This document shows positions 9,850-20,000 of a stretch of 64,000 bases of DNA, piece after piece (positions within the stretch are counted from its first letter, which is position 1; every line of letters begins with the position of its first letter). The position numbers and the translations under genes are program-made. The DNA is from Bacillota bacterium (GTDB lineage Bacteria; Bacillota; Sulfobacillia; Sulfobacillales; JAIMBI01): assembly GCA_021846505.1 (NCBI GenBank), contig JAJZWV010000005.1, positions 38,258 to 102,257 of the forward strand. The letters are read 5' to 3'. A model generated the notes under the pieces. That model saw only the letters and a program-made list of their open reading frames with translations. It was not told where the DNA came from and made no database searches.

Positions 9850-12800
9850 GGCGCGGCTCAGCCCGTGGCCGCACGCTTAGCACCTGCTGGATGTTGCCGT
9901 TCTCCTCCACCCGGTCGACGTCCACGGCGTAAACTTGCCGACTGTCGGAGGGGTTCCAGGCGAAGTAGTGCCGCCGCTGCTCCTGGGCTAGGCGCTGGGC
10001 AAAAATCGATAGGCGCGCATGGGTGTCTGCGCTCCTCAAGTCAAACCCGGGCCGAAAGCCCTCCTCCACCTCCAACAGCAACGAAAACAGCTCCAGGCCC
10101 ATCTCCAAATGTTCACGCTGGCCCCCGTCGTAGGTATAGGCGAGGGACACTTCGGTATGGAGAGTGGGCACGCCTCGAAGGTCGGATGGCGGCACGCTCA
10201 AGGAAAATCCTTCATACGGCTTTTCCACCCAAAACACGCTTTCCGTGGCGGTGCGAGCCGGCACGCGCAGGGACACGCCGCCGCTTTGCTCCAGTGCAAT
10301 TCGCGGCAAATCGTCCAGCGCCGACAGGCCCCGCACCAACCTTTGGCACAGCGCGTCGGTCTCATCGCGGGTCATGTGGCCCACCCTTCGGAACAAGTCC
10401 AAGTGGGCTCCGCCGACCAAGCTAGCCGCATCAGGATGGTCCAGAAAGTAACTTTGGCGCCTCAGGACCTCGAGCTTAGAGCCTGAGCCGCGCGCAAGCA
10501 GCTGGCGGTCCACCTCCGGCTCGGCCACTAGTGCGGGGTCTAGCAGGGTCAGCTCGGCGAGCACTTCTCCTTGGCGGTGTGGTGACTCCGGGTCAAACGC
10601 TCGGGTGGCAAACAGACTAACGGGAGAATCTGCAAGTTGTTGGTGGATCTCCTGGCATGTGTCGGTGCCAAATAGCACATAGCTTACGGTCGCTCGCAGC
10701 TCCCGAGTGGTGATGTGCACGGTGCCGCGGTGGTGGACGGCCTGCAACGCCTCGGTCAGCCGCTGGCGAACCAATTTCCCCTGAACCGGATCGCGGAGCG
10801 TGCGCACCGACTGGTAGGGCGAGCACCAGGCTTGGGCACTGCACGTTCGGCACTGCGTCCATAGGTCCGCGGACGGGTTGGGGCCGTCTACCAGCACGCC
10901 AATTAGCTGCTCAAGGAAGTCTGCGCGCGTGCCTCCATCGTGGAGCGATCCGACCAGCGACCGCTGGTTCAAGTCCAAGATCCGAATGCGCGAATCCGCC
11001 ACCGGGGTCCGGCCCAGCAGTGCGGCGCGAAGTTGGCTGGTAAGCCAGGTATCCTCGCCGTTCGCAAAGCGCTCCAGCCACGCACGCAGCGGGCCGCTGT
11101 TGATGGCCACCAACCGAACCCGGTGTGGAGAAAAGTTCCGGTCATGAAACGGCTCAAACAGCTCGTCCAGCAACTCGGCCGACGTTTTCTCCCGATACGA
11201 GGCTGAGCCATCCAGATTGATCATCAGCTCGCGCCCATCCGGCAGCGATTGCTTCCAGATACGGTCAGCCGAGCGGGGTGGGGTGAGACCCAGTTCGTGG
11301 ACCAAGTGCTGTAGCAGCGCCGTCTTGCCATCACCGGCATTCCCCAGCAGCACCACGAGATTTAAGTCACCATGCTGGATGTCGTCCCGCAGCACGCGGT
11401 CCAGCTCCGTCTCAATGTACGTGGACTCAGCAAACGCGGAGTCGAGCCCCCGGGTCTCGGCGTTCCCGTGCCTCGATCCCGGATACAGGCCCAGCAGTTC
11501 TAGCAGCCGCGGGGCCTCATTCCAGCCAAACGGCTGACCTGCAGGACGAATGTCCTCCACCAGCCCCTGGCCTTCACAGAGAAAACGCAGCCCATCATCG
11601 GCGTCGCGGAATCGCCGTGCGGCATCCGGGTCCGTGGCTCTGCGCACAAACGCGGCCGCTCGTTCCCAGTCGGACTCCTCCACCGCATCCCAGTTCAGCC
11701 CGCCCTCTGCATAAACCGGGCGGCTGGGGGCTGGCTCAAACATCGCCTGAAACAGTGTCACGCCCAAGGCGTACATGTCGTAGGAGGCGTCGGCCAGCGC
11801 TGCCTCCGCGCCTGGGGGGCGCAATCCGGGTGTGGCGGCTACCGGGTGCTCATGTCCGCGCGTCACGGTGTCATAGTCGGTCAGCACCACGCGACGCCCC
11901 TGCACGATGATGTTGCTCAGCGATACGTCGCCGTGAACATATCCGACTCGGTGCAGGACTGCTAGCGCTTTGCACAAGTCCTCCAGCCAGCCCAAAAGCA
12001 GTTCGTCCTGGCTAATGCCTTCTTCCTCCGCCTGCAGTTCGATAACCCCCTGGATGCTTTGAAGCGGGACGCCTTCCACCCACTGAAGCACCGCCACTGG
12101 TTGATTGGGATCCCAGCTGCTCGCTACTTCATGGACGGAAGCCAAGGAGGGCACCACCGAATACGGCCGCACGCGCCGGTAGGCGTCGACGGCCAAGGTG
12201 CCCATCTCACGGTCACGCATGACCTTGGCGACAAAGGGCCCGTGCTGCTCCCCATTGCGGACTTCCATAACCTTGTACGAAGTGCCATTGGCCCCCTGCC
12301 CCAGCATGGCCAGCACCAGATAATGCTCTCCCCGCGCTGTGACGATCTCATCGTCTGCGGCCCAAAACTTTGGCGCCACTGGGATGCTAGTTGACGGCAC
12401 CTCGTCAGGATCCTCGGCTAGCGGCGGGACCGGCAGTATAAGCTCCCTTAACCGTTCGGCCAGCTCCGCTGCGCTGCAGCGATCCGATGCCTGACCGCCC
12501 ATGCCCGCTTCCAGGCACTCTCGAACCTGCGTTTCCGTTTCACCGTGACCTACAAACAGCGTCCTTAAGGACTTGCAAAGGGAGAACACGTCGCTCTCGG
12601 CGGAGGCTTGTCCCAAACCACCCGCCGCGACCTCTGGTGCCATCCACGGGTCAGAGACGACCTCATCGGCCCCCGCCGCGATGGTGGCAACTTGATCCAG
12701 CCGTGCCCATTGGAAACCCGTAAACATGGGATGGTTGCCGCCGCGCACCAAAATCGTTGACGGCGACAAGCCCCGATGAACCACGGGCTTCCCCGTGTGG

Positions 12801-13834
12801 CCACCTTCATGCATGGTGGCTAGGGCCTCGGCGCAACGCGTGGCAAATTCCAGCCGATCCGCGGGCAGCCAGTGCTCGTCGGTCGCGCGCTCGTCCAAGG
12901 TCGGAGCATCAGGGGCCACCACGCTGAAGAAGTACATCTCTCCCGCATAATTGGAGACCGCTTGGAAGGAGTCTACGATGATCGGCACAAAGGGGTGCCT
13001 GACCATTTCTTGCATGGCGCCCCACTCTCGCTCCGCGAGCCTCAGGGGGACCTTGTGGGGTGACGCCGACAAATCGTATGAGTGCACGATCCGCTTTTCC
13101 CGCTTGGTGCGGTGCACTCCCACGTAAACGCGGTGAAACAGCTCCTCCCGTGGGCTGATAAGCTCCAGGTTGATAATTTCCCCCAGGCGGCGAAGCGAAC
13201 CGTGCACCATGGCTGCCTCCGGGCCGCCCAGCTCCCGAGCGATGGCCTGGATCTTCACCGGGTCTAGCTGACCGGACTCATCCACGCGCAGCGCCAAGGA
13301 CCAGTCTTCCTGGCTGAATACCTGGGGGTAGCGACGGCGGATACCCGGAATTTTGCCGGTAGGTTTGGTCAGCAGCATAACGCCTGACACCCATTGGTTG
13401 GCGTCCAGTCGCTTGACGGGGCCCGAAGCGATCCTGGCCTTCATTTCAAGCTTCTGCAGCTCTTCCTCAACGGTTGCCGGGTTTTCCTTGATGAACACTT
13501 CGTCCCAGTGCTTGACCTCAACCACGAAAACGCCTGAGGGTCCCACGACGAGTTGGTCCACTTCCAAGCGTCGGCCCTGGGAAGCCTTGAGCATTATGTT
13601 GGTGTAAATAAACCAGGGGCCATCCTCGCGCCCGCGCAGGCCCTTCAGCAGGAGCCTGGCCATTTGTTCCTCGCTCGCGGTGGCGAATTCCCCACAGGGA
13701 ACATGACGAACCGACGGCATCTCGGCCACGAAACCGGCCCCTTTCACGGTTCCAGTTTGAGAGGTTCGACATATGGTGATGGAAATCTCTCGCAACCGTA
13801 CGCCTTCGTTTCCCGGCCTGTCAACATCCGCCAC
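9842..13834 (-). CDS. NERD nuclease / pseudokinase / kinase / P-loop NTPase fusion (PglW-like front half)
   Basis: This 1330-aa first gene of the operon is multidomain. A NERD nuclease-like domain spans about 50-165, with EVDQLVV at 91-97 and VEVK at 105-108 supplying the acidic and lysine residues. A first kinase-like domain at about 255-465 has HRG (353-355) for HRD and TGF (372-374) for DFG, so it is probably inactive. A second kinase domain at about 503-755 keeps a glycine loop (512-517), K537, HGD (634-636) with N641, and D653 in a DYD motif. An NTPase region follows with Walker A GNAGDGKT (831-838), then a CX2CX5C cluster (C995, C998, C1004). NERD plus Ser/Thr kinase recalls PglW of BREX type 2; the GxxGDGK loop recalls DptF-type NTPases. 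No ribosome-binding site precedes the GTG at 13834. A GTG at 13729 with AGGGG 8 nt upstream is a credible alternative (1295 aa). Confidence 0.8.
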   Translation of the reverse strand: MADVDRPGNEGVRLREISITICRTSQTGTVKGAGFVAEMPSVRHVPCGEFATASEEQMARLLLKGLRGREDGPWFIYTNIMLKASQGRRLEVDQLVVGPSGVFVVEVKHWDEVFIKENPATVEEELQKLEMKARIASGPVKRLDANQWVSGVMLLTKPTGKIPGIRRRYPQVFSQEDWSLALRVDESGQLDPVKIQAIARELGGPEAAMVHGSLRRLGEIINLELISPREELFHRVYVGVHRTKREKRIVHSYDLSASPHKVPLRLAEREWGAMQEMVRHPFVPIIVDSFQAVSNYAGEMYFFSVVAPDAPTLDERATDEHWLPADRLEFATRCAEALATMHEGGHTGKPVVHRGLSPSTILVRGGNHPMFTGFQWARLDQVATIAAGADEVVSDPWMAPEVAAGGLGQASAESDVFSLCKSLRTLFVGHGETETQVRECLEAGMGGQASDRCSAAELAERLRELILPVPPLAEDPDEVPSTSIPVAPKFWAADDEIVTARGEHYLVLAMLGQGANGTSYKVMEVRNGEQHGPFVAKVMRDREMGTLAVDAYRRVRPYSVVPSLASVHEVASSWDPNQPVAVLQWVEGVPLQSIQGVIELQAEEEGISQDELLLGWLEDLCKALAVLHRVGYVHGDVSLSNIIVQGRRVVLTDYDTVTRGHEHPVAATPGLRPPGAEAALADASYDMYALGVTLFQAMFEPAPSRPVYAEGGLNWDAVEESDWERAAAFVRRATDPDAARRFRDADDGLRFLCEGQGLVEDIRPAGQPFGWNEAPRLLELLGLYPGSRHGNAETRGLDSAFAESTYIETELDRVLRDDIQHGDLNLVVLLGNAGDGKTALLQHLVHELGLTPPRSADRIWKQSLPDGRELMINLDGSASYREKTSAELLDELFEPFHDRNFSPHRVRLVAINSGPLRAWLERFANGEDTWLTSQLRAALLGRTPVADSRIRILDLNQRSLVGSLHDGGTRADFLEQLIGVLVDGPNPSADLWTQCRTCSAQAWCSPYQSVRTLRDPVQGKLVRQRLTEALQAVHHRGTVHITTRELRATVSYVLFGTDTCQEIHQQLADSPVSLFATRAFDPESPHRQGEVLAELTLLDPALVAEPEVDRQLLARGSGSKLEVLRRQSYFLDHPDAASLVGGAHLDLFRRVGHMTRDETDALCQRLVRGLSALDDLPRIALEQSGGVSLRVPARTATESVFWVEKPYEGFSLSVPPSDLRGVPTLHTEVSLAYTYDGGQREHLEMGLELFSLLLEVEEGFRPGFDLRSADTHARLSIFAQRLAQEQRRHYFAWNPSDSRQVYAVDVDRVEENGNIQQVLSVRPRAEPRHG

Positions 13835-14249
13835 TTTGTGCGAAACACCAGGGAGGTCGACGCAGGTTTACTGTACTAAGTAGCCGACACGCGCTTCGCG
13901 CCCCAAACGCAGCATGGTGCGGGATCATAACGCTCACTGCTTAGGGCGACCCGCGGTGGCACTTGCCCGCTACCGCTACATGGCGCCTGGATGGAAGTGG
14001 GCACGCGAGGGCTACACGGCATGCGCTTAGCCGTGCCGCCACTTGTGTCCGGCCATCCACGCCGCGACCTCGGGTGCCTTCGGCAACATGCCCCGGCAAG
14101 TCGGGCCCGGGATGAAGGTCAGCATGGGCCATTCCTGGCTATGACTAGGATGTGGTGTCGGGGCATTCCGCCTCGTTATCGCCCTGTTTCTTCTACAGGT
14201 TCGGCGAGACGAAAAGCCTTGGTATGACTCCGTTGGAGGATTGCGAGGC
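13835..14249. other. Intergenic region upstream of the NERD-kinase operon
   Basis: No gene can be supported here. The operon's promoter must lie in this stretch on the minus strand. A self-complementary GCGCGAAGCGCG lies near 13890, and an AT-richer patch, TACTTAGTACAGTAAAC on the minus strand near 13870, could hold a -10 element. I could not pair it convincingly with a -35. Confidence 0.3.
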
Positions 14250-14812
14250 CCCGGTAACCGTCCTCTCGCTTTTCAAGTGGCGTGGGCACCAAAGGACGCC
14301 TAGCCAATCACGCTGATGGCCAAAGGCGCCCGCCACACGGTTTACCCCCAGCGGGCCCGCGCACTGATGGTCGCATAGTCTTGGGGACGCGAGCGCGGGT
14401 CCAGCGAGAGCGACCACACCACTAACCAATGAGCAACACGGCGACGGGTCAAACTGCCCGTGGAGCGGTGCCGGTCGTAAATCAGGACGGCCAGTGCCCC
14501 AGCGCGTCGGGGACCCAAGCGCACCACCGTCAGAAGCCTACCGCGTTCCTCCCGCCGTCCAGCCACAGCACCGGCGTCCGTTTAAAGACATTCAGAAGGT
14601 AGCCCGCACTGCCCAGGGCGGCCCAGATTGGATTGGCCGCTGCCATCCACAAGAGAGCAGCCACCCCTGTGCCGGCCAGCCCCTCGATGCCCAGGAGCAC
14701 TTCTTCGCCGGCGTCCGCTGGCTATTGCATCAGTCCAATCAAAGCACTCAGGAACAGCAGAAGGCCGGCTAAGCTGGCTGCCCTGTGGCGGTCACTCATG
14801 GCCCAAAGGGGC
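14250..14812 (-). pseudogene. Decayed copy of the M50 site-2 protease C-terminal half
   Basis: Read leftward, this stretch follows the C-terminal half of the intact M50 peptidase at 24486-25604 through several stops and frame changes. FLSALIGLMQ then a stop then PADAGEEVLLGI matches FLGAFIGLKQRPADASEEAFLGI. TPVLWLDGGRNAVG matches MPVLPLDGGRTVG. VVWSLSLDPRSRPQDYATISARARWG matches the intact copy closely, and a tail with three stops follows. The HExxH segment is missing, so it cannot be active. It is much more diverged than the 186-bp copy at 22203, so it is probably an older duplication. Confidence 0.75.
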
Positions 14813-14923
14813 TTGACCTCACGACACGCGCCCACGAGGTATGGGGCGTGACAGCTACCGCCTAGGCCGCGCCCTCTGCCCAAATATTTCTCGTCGCATC
14901 CCTCCACCCTATCCGGCCTCCTG

Positions 14924-14929
14924 TATACT
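14924..14929 (+). promoter_or_regulatory. Candidate -10 element ahead of thrC-thrB
   Basis: TATACT preceded directly by TG lies about 120 bp before thrC and about 30 bp before a short open frame that overlaps the thrC start. No good -35 is visible 17 bp upstream (CCTCCA), so this is a weak call based on the -10 alone. Confidence 0.3.
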
Positions 14930-14957
14930 CTTGGACAATTTAGGCCCGCTAAAGGAG

Positions 14958-15062
14958 ATGGCTCGCTTGCTGGGTGCACACATGACCCTCGCCGACCTGC
15001 TGCTGATGGGAATCGCGACGACGACGCACCGCCCCCGGGAGGGCGGGCTATGCATGCCATAG
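14958..15062 (+). CDS. Possible thr-operon leader peptide (34 codons)
   Basis: A 34-codon frame from ATG 14958 carries Ile-Ala-Thr-Thr-Thr (three ACG codons in a row) near its end. Its stop lies 10-12 nt inside thrC, so its translation would end across the thrC ribosome-binding region. That resembles a translational attenuator for a threonine operon. Against it: AAAGGAG abuts the ATG with no spacer, three Thr codons are few for a leader, and I see no clear terminator pair. A non-coding 5' leader is the alternative. Confidence 0.25.
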   Translation: MARLLGAHMTLADLLLMGIATTTHRPREGGLCMP

Positions 15063-16108
15063 GGGTCATTTCCTCCTATGCCTCCTGGCTCCCCGTGTCC
15101 AGCGCGACACCGGTCATCACACTGGGGGAGGGCAACACGCCGCTCCTCGAAGCACGGGGGCTCCTGCCGCCCAAATTCCGGCTCTGGCTCAAGTGGGAAG
15201 GCGCGAATCCCACCGGATCCTTCAAGGATCGCGGCATGACGCTCGCCGTCTCCAAGGCGTGCGAAGCGGGCGCCCGCGCCATGGTATGCGCGTCCACCGG
15301 CAACACTGCGGCATCCGCCGCCGCCTATGCCGCGCGCGCGGGGGCGCGGGCGGTCGTGGTGGTCCCCCAGGACGCCGTCGCCCGCGGCAAGCTGGCTCAG
15401 GCGCGCATCTATGGCGCACGCATCGTGCGGGTCCGCGGCAACTTTGATGCCGCCCTCGCGGCGGTGCGGCAGTTCACCAGCCAGCATCCGACCGTCGCCC
15501 TCGTGAACTCCGTCAATCCCTACCGCCTCGCCGGCCAGAAGACGGCCGCCTTCGAAGTCGTGGACGCGCTGGGGCACGCTCCCGACTACCTGGCGCTGCC
15601 CGTGGGCAACGCCGGCAACATTTCCGCCTACTGGAGGGGCTTTGTCGAGTACCACGAGGCGGGCCTTGCCGCCACGCGGCCCCACCTCCTGGGCTTTCAG
15701 GCGGCCGGCGCGGCGCCCCTCGCCACGGGCGCGGCGGTGGACCACCCCGAGACGCTCGCGAGCGCCATCCGCATCGGGCGGCCCGCGAGTGGCCATCTAG
15801 CACGGCAGGCGGTGGCTGAGTCGGAAGGCGCATTCTATGCCGTCACCGACGCCGAGATGCTGGCAGCCCAGGGCCGGCTCGCGCGCGCCACCGGCATCAT
15901 TGCGGAGCTGGCGTCGGCCGCTCCCCTGGCCGGGGTGCTGCGCCTCGCTGAGTCAGGCGAGCTTAGGCCCGGCACCGAGGTTGTGGTGGTCCTGACCGGC
16001 CACGGGCTGAAGGACCCGGACGTACTGGAGCTGCACGGCGGCGCGGACGAGGACTCCATCAGCGTAGAGGCGGTGGCCGAGGCGCTGGAGCAGGAGGCTC
16101 GCCGATGA
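15050..16108 (+). CDS. thrC: Threonine synthase
   Basis: This 352-aa PLP enzyme (fold type II) converts O-phosphohomoserine to threonine in the cytoplasm. The PLP lysine is K59 in TGSFKDRG. The phosphate-binding Ser/Gly-rich loop STGNTAASAAAYAARAG follows, and GNAGNISAYW sits mid-protein. The length is normal for the short Firmicutes type. GGGAGGG about 7 nt upstream supports the ATG at 15050. The gene overlaps thrB by ATGA, so the two are co-translated. There is no homoserine dehydrogenase gene next to it. Confidence 0.95.
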   Translation: MHAIGVISSYASWLPVSSATPVITLGEGNTPLLEARGLLPPKFRLWLKWEGANPTGSFKDRGMTLAVSKACEAGARAMVCASTGNTAASAAAYAARAGARAVVVVPQDAVARGKLAQARIYGARIVRVRGNFDAALAAVRQFTSQHPTVALVNSVNPYRLAGQKTAAFEVVDALGHAPDYLALPVGNAGNISAYWRGFVEYHEAGLAATRPHLLGFQAAGAAPLATGAAVDHPETLASAIRIGRPASGHLARQAVAESEGAFYAVTDAEMLAAQGRLARATGIIAELASAAPLAGVLRLAESGELRPGTEVVVVLTGHGLKDPDVLELHGGADEDSISVEAVAEALEQEARR

Positions 16109-17007
16109 CCATCGTCGTGACCGTTCCCGCCAGCGCCGCCAATCTGGGGCCGGGGCTTGACACGCTGGCCCTCGCCGTGGCCCTGGAGAACACGTTCCGC
16201 TTCGAACACGCCCCCAGGGATCGGATTGACATCGTTGGACCCCAAGCCTCCCACCTTGCCGCCGAGGATGCCCAGGGGATTTTCAGGGCGATGGACGCCG
16301 TCTATCGGGGGCGCGGGCTCCCTCGGCCCCCTCTCCGGATTACGGCCACGAGCAGCGTGCCCGTCGCCAGGGGCCTGGGATCCAGCGCCACGGCCATCAT
16401 TGCCGGCGTGATGGCGGCGCGGACCCTGCTGGGCGACCCGGTCAGCACGCGTGACGTGCTTGCGGAAGCCGCCCGCCTTGAAGGCCATCCCGACAACGTG
16501 GCGGCGGCCGTGCTGGGGGGTGTCACGGTCGCCTATATGGGCAACGGGCAGGTGGAGGCCGTGCGCCTGCCCCATCCCCGCGACCTCGTGGCCGTCGCCG
16601 TCGTGCCGGCCAATCCGCTGGCCACGCCCCAGGCGCGGCGCGTCCTGCCTGACCAGGTGCCGCTGGCCGACGCCGTCTTCAATCTTGGACGGGTCGCCCT
16701 GCTGGTCGGTGGCCTTGCCTCAGGCAATCTGAGCTGGCTGCGGTCCGGAGGGGAGGACCGGCTGCACCAGCCATACCGAGCCCACCTGGTGCCGGACCTT
16801 GAGCTGCTCATCGCCAGTGCGCTGCGCGCCGGAGGATGGACGGCCAGCCTCTCCGGTGCCGGGCCCACCATTATCGCGCTGTCCAACCGGTCCCAGGCGC
16901 GCACCATCGCGGAGGAGTGGCACCGCACGCTGGCCAGCGTTCACACGGCAGCCGACGTCAGCATCCTCGACATCGCGGGAGCCGGGGCACGGGTGAGTGT
17001 GGTCTGA
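16105..17007 (+). CDS. thrB: Homoserine kinase
   Basis: This 300-aa GHMP-family kinase phosphorylates homoserine with ATP, producing the substrate for ThrC. The N-terminus VTVPASAANLGPGLDTLALA and the ATP-loop PVARGLGSSATAIIAG near residue 90 are diagnostic. SLSGAGPTI near residue 245 is the third GHMP motif. The ATGA overlap with thrC makes a two-gene operon. It converges with the propeller gene, leaving only 14 bp between the two stops. Confidence 0.95.
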   Translation: MTIVVTVPASAANLGPGLDTLALAVALENTFRFEHAPRDRIDIVGPQASHLAAEDAQGIFRAMDAVYRGRGLPRPPLRITATSSVPVARGLGSSATAIIAGVMAARTLLGDPVSTRDVLAEAARLEGHPDNVAAAVLGGVTVAYMGNGQVEAVRLPHPRDLVAVAVVPANPLATPQARRVLPDQVPLADAVFNLGRVALLVGGLASGNLSWLRSGGEDRLHQPYRAHLVPDLELLIASALRAGGWTASLSGAGPTIIALSNRSQARTIAEEWHRTLASVHTAADVSILDIAGAGARVSVV

Positions 17008-17021
17008 CGGGCGCGCTCGCG

Positions 17022-20000
17022 TCAATCCTCGCACCACGCCGGAACGGACAGGCCGGCCCGCCCCGCGGCCGCGCGCTGGCGATTCACGGCCTCCACGGCT
17101 TGCCGCACGGCCGCCGCGGCGGCTTGCCGCGCAGCGTCGAAGTGGCGGGACTGCTCGCGGAACACTTCCCAGGCCTGCGCCGTGGGTGCCTGGTCGCCCA
17201 GCGCCACCACCTCGGCCAAGGCCGACAGCTGAGCACTCAGAGGCGCGGGATGGGAGCGCAGGGAATCCGCGCTGGGCTGCTCCGGCCCCGCCATCCCCGT
17301 GAGGACCGCCTCCAGCTGGTGGCTAGCGTGGGCTGCGGTGGCTGGCGACTCGGCACGGACCTGCTGCATCCACGCGCGCGCCGCCACCACCAGGTCGATC
17401 AGCTGGCGGAATGCCGCGCGAATAGCGCCATGGAGCTCGCGCTGGGCCGCGAGCGCGGCAGGATCCACGCCGCTGCCTGGCACAAGCGCCACGGCAAAAG
17501 GCTGAACCCGCGACGGCCCTCCGGCCGCCAAGACCGCCCGATACGGGCCGGGCAGCACGGGCAGTCCGGAGATGCCGGCGGCACGCCGCGCCGTGGATGG
17601 CAAGCCATTGACCCCCGCTTCCCGCAAGTCCCACGCGGCCCGATGAAACCAGGCAGCGTGGGCGCCCTCGGCCACGATCCGCACCAGCCGGCCCGCCTCA
17701 TCTTCGATGTGCAGCTTGAGCTCCGCCACGGGCTCCGACAGCTCATAGCTGAGCCAGAGGCCGCCGGCAGGGTTGGCTCCGCTGTCCACCCACTCGGGCT
17801 CGCCGGCCGCACTGCGCTCCCAGCGGGCCGCAGTGTAGGGGAGCGCGCGATACCCCGCGCCGCCCGCGGCGCCGCGCCCTCCGCCGGCCGCCCGCGGGAT
17901 CCAGCGCACCGCGTCAGCCGGGCGATGCAGAATCGGTGCGGCGCCCACTGCCCCGGCTGCCTGGGCGCGCCATGGCGACACGTCATCCAGGATCCAGAAG
18001 GAGCGCCCGTGCGTCGCCGCCACCAAGTCCTGGCCATGAACCGCCAAGTCATAAATCGGGACCGCGGGCAGATTGGCGTTGGCGCGCTGCCAGCCGTCGC
18101 CGCCGTCGGTGGATACGTAGACGCCGGTCTCCGTGCCGCAGTACAAGAGCGCCGGCTCCTGGGGATCTTGGCGCACGGCGCGCACCCACTCGCCGCCGGG
18201 AATGCCCGACACGATCCGGGTCCAGTGGCAGCCTCGGTCCGTGGTGCGAAAGATGTAGGGAGCCGGGTCGTCAAGCTTGTAGCGATGGGCGGCCACGAAC
18301 GCGGCGTCGGCGTCGTGCGCCGAAGGCTCCACCACCGCGACATAGCTGTCGCGCGGCAACTCTTCTGGGGTCGCTGCCTCCCAAGTGGCCCCGCCATCGG
18401 GCGACACGTGCACGAGCCCGTCGTCCGTGCCGGCCCACAGCAGGCCGCGCCGGCGAGGCGACTCGGCTAAAGCCGACACCGTGCCGTAGTATTCGGCATT
18501 CATAGCCTGCCCCGTGATGGGCCCGCCGGACGGCCCCATCTTGCTGGGGTCCTGGCGGCTCAGGTCTGGGCTGATGACCGTCCAGCTGGCCCCCTCATTC
18601 TGCGAGCGGAACACCACCTGCGCCGCGGTGTACAGCGTCGTGGGGTCATGCGGCGACAGCACCACGGGAAACGTCCAGGGAAACCGATACCGGACCGCCG
18701 CCGCGGGCCGGCCCGCCGTCAAATCGGGCCACGGGTGAATCGAGCGCAGCTCGCCGACCTGCCCGTCGTATCGGGTGAGGGTGTTGTAGCTGCCGGCATA
18801 CACGATGTGGGGGGCATCGGGGCGCACCGCAATGGCGCCGCTCTCTCCTCCACCCACGTCGGCCCACTCCGCCGCGCCCACCGCACCCCACCGGCTTTGG
18901 CTCGGCACACTCAAGGTGGTGTTGTCTTGCTGGGCGCCGTACACCCGATACGGCACGCGGGTGTCGGTCGTCACATGATAAAACTGGGCGGTCGGCTGGT
19001 TGAACGTGGACGACCACGACGCGCCCCCATCAAACGACACGGCGGCCCCGCCGTCGTGCCCGTTAATGAGGCGCTGGGGGTCTCGGGGATCAATCCACAG
19101 CGCGTGGTGATCCCCGTGCGCCGTCGGCACGGCGGCAAAGGTGTGGCCCCCATCGGTCGAGCGCCGGCACTCGAGGTCCAGTACGTACACGGTGTCCGGG
19201 TGCACCGGGTCGGCCACGATGTGGTTGTAATACCATGGCCGCCGCCTGAGGGCCAATTCATCATTGGTGCCCACCCAGTGGGCGCCCTGGTCGTCGGATC
19301 GAAAGATCCCGCCTTCCCGCGCTTCGATCATGGCCCAGAGCCGGCCAGGCCGGGCCGGCGTGGTGGCCAGGCCCACCCGGCCCCACACGCCCCCGGGCAG
19401 CCCTGGAGCTTCGGTGATGCTGACCCAGTGATTTCCTCCATCCTCCGACCGATAGAGGCCAGATCCGGGCCCGCCGCTGACGAAGGTCCACGGCTGTCGG
19501 CGCACTTCCCACAGGGCGGCATACAGCACGCCGGGGTCATCCGGATCCATGGCCAAGTCCACGGCGCCGGCGTCGGGCCCCCTGTGCAGGATGAGGTCCC
19601 AGGAGCGGCCGCCGTCTCGCGACCGAAAGACGCCGCGCTCCGGGTTGGGCCCAAACGCATGCCCCAGCGCCGCCACGTAGAGCGTGTCGGGATCCGTCGG
19701 GTGCACCAGAATGCGGCCAATGTGCTGGGTGTCCGCCAAGCCCAGGGACTCCCAGTGCGCACCGGCGTCATCCGAGCGCCACACCCCATCACCCGGCACC
19801 ACGTCATTGCGCACACACGATTCTCCGAGCCCCACGTACAGCCGCCGCGGCTCCGCCGGCGCCAGCGCCAGCGCCCCCACCGACGGGCGCCTCAAGGCGC
19901 CGTCCGTCAGATTGTGCCAGGACACTCCCCCGTTGCGGGTCACCCACACCCCGCCCGCCGCCGCGCCGAAGAAAAACGTCAGCCGATCCGTCGGATGCCC

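Noticed and set aside
1..13834. Calling the operon BREX type 2 or Dnd/Dpt outright
   Set aside because: No PglX methylase, PglZ phosphatase, Dnd modification genes or Lhr-type helicase are visible in the window, and the three paralogues fit neither system.
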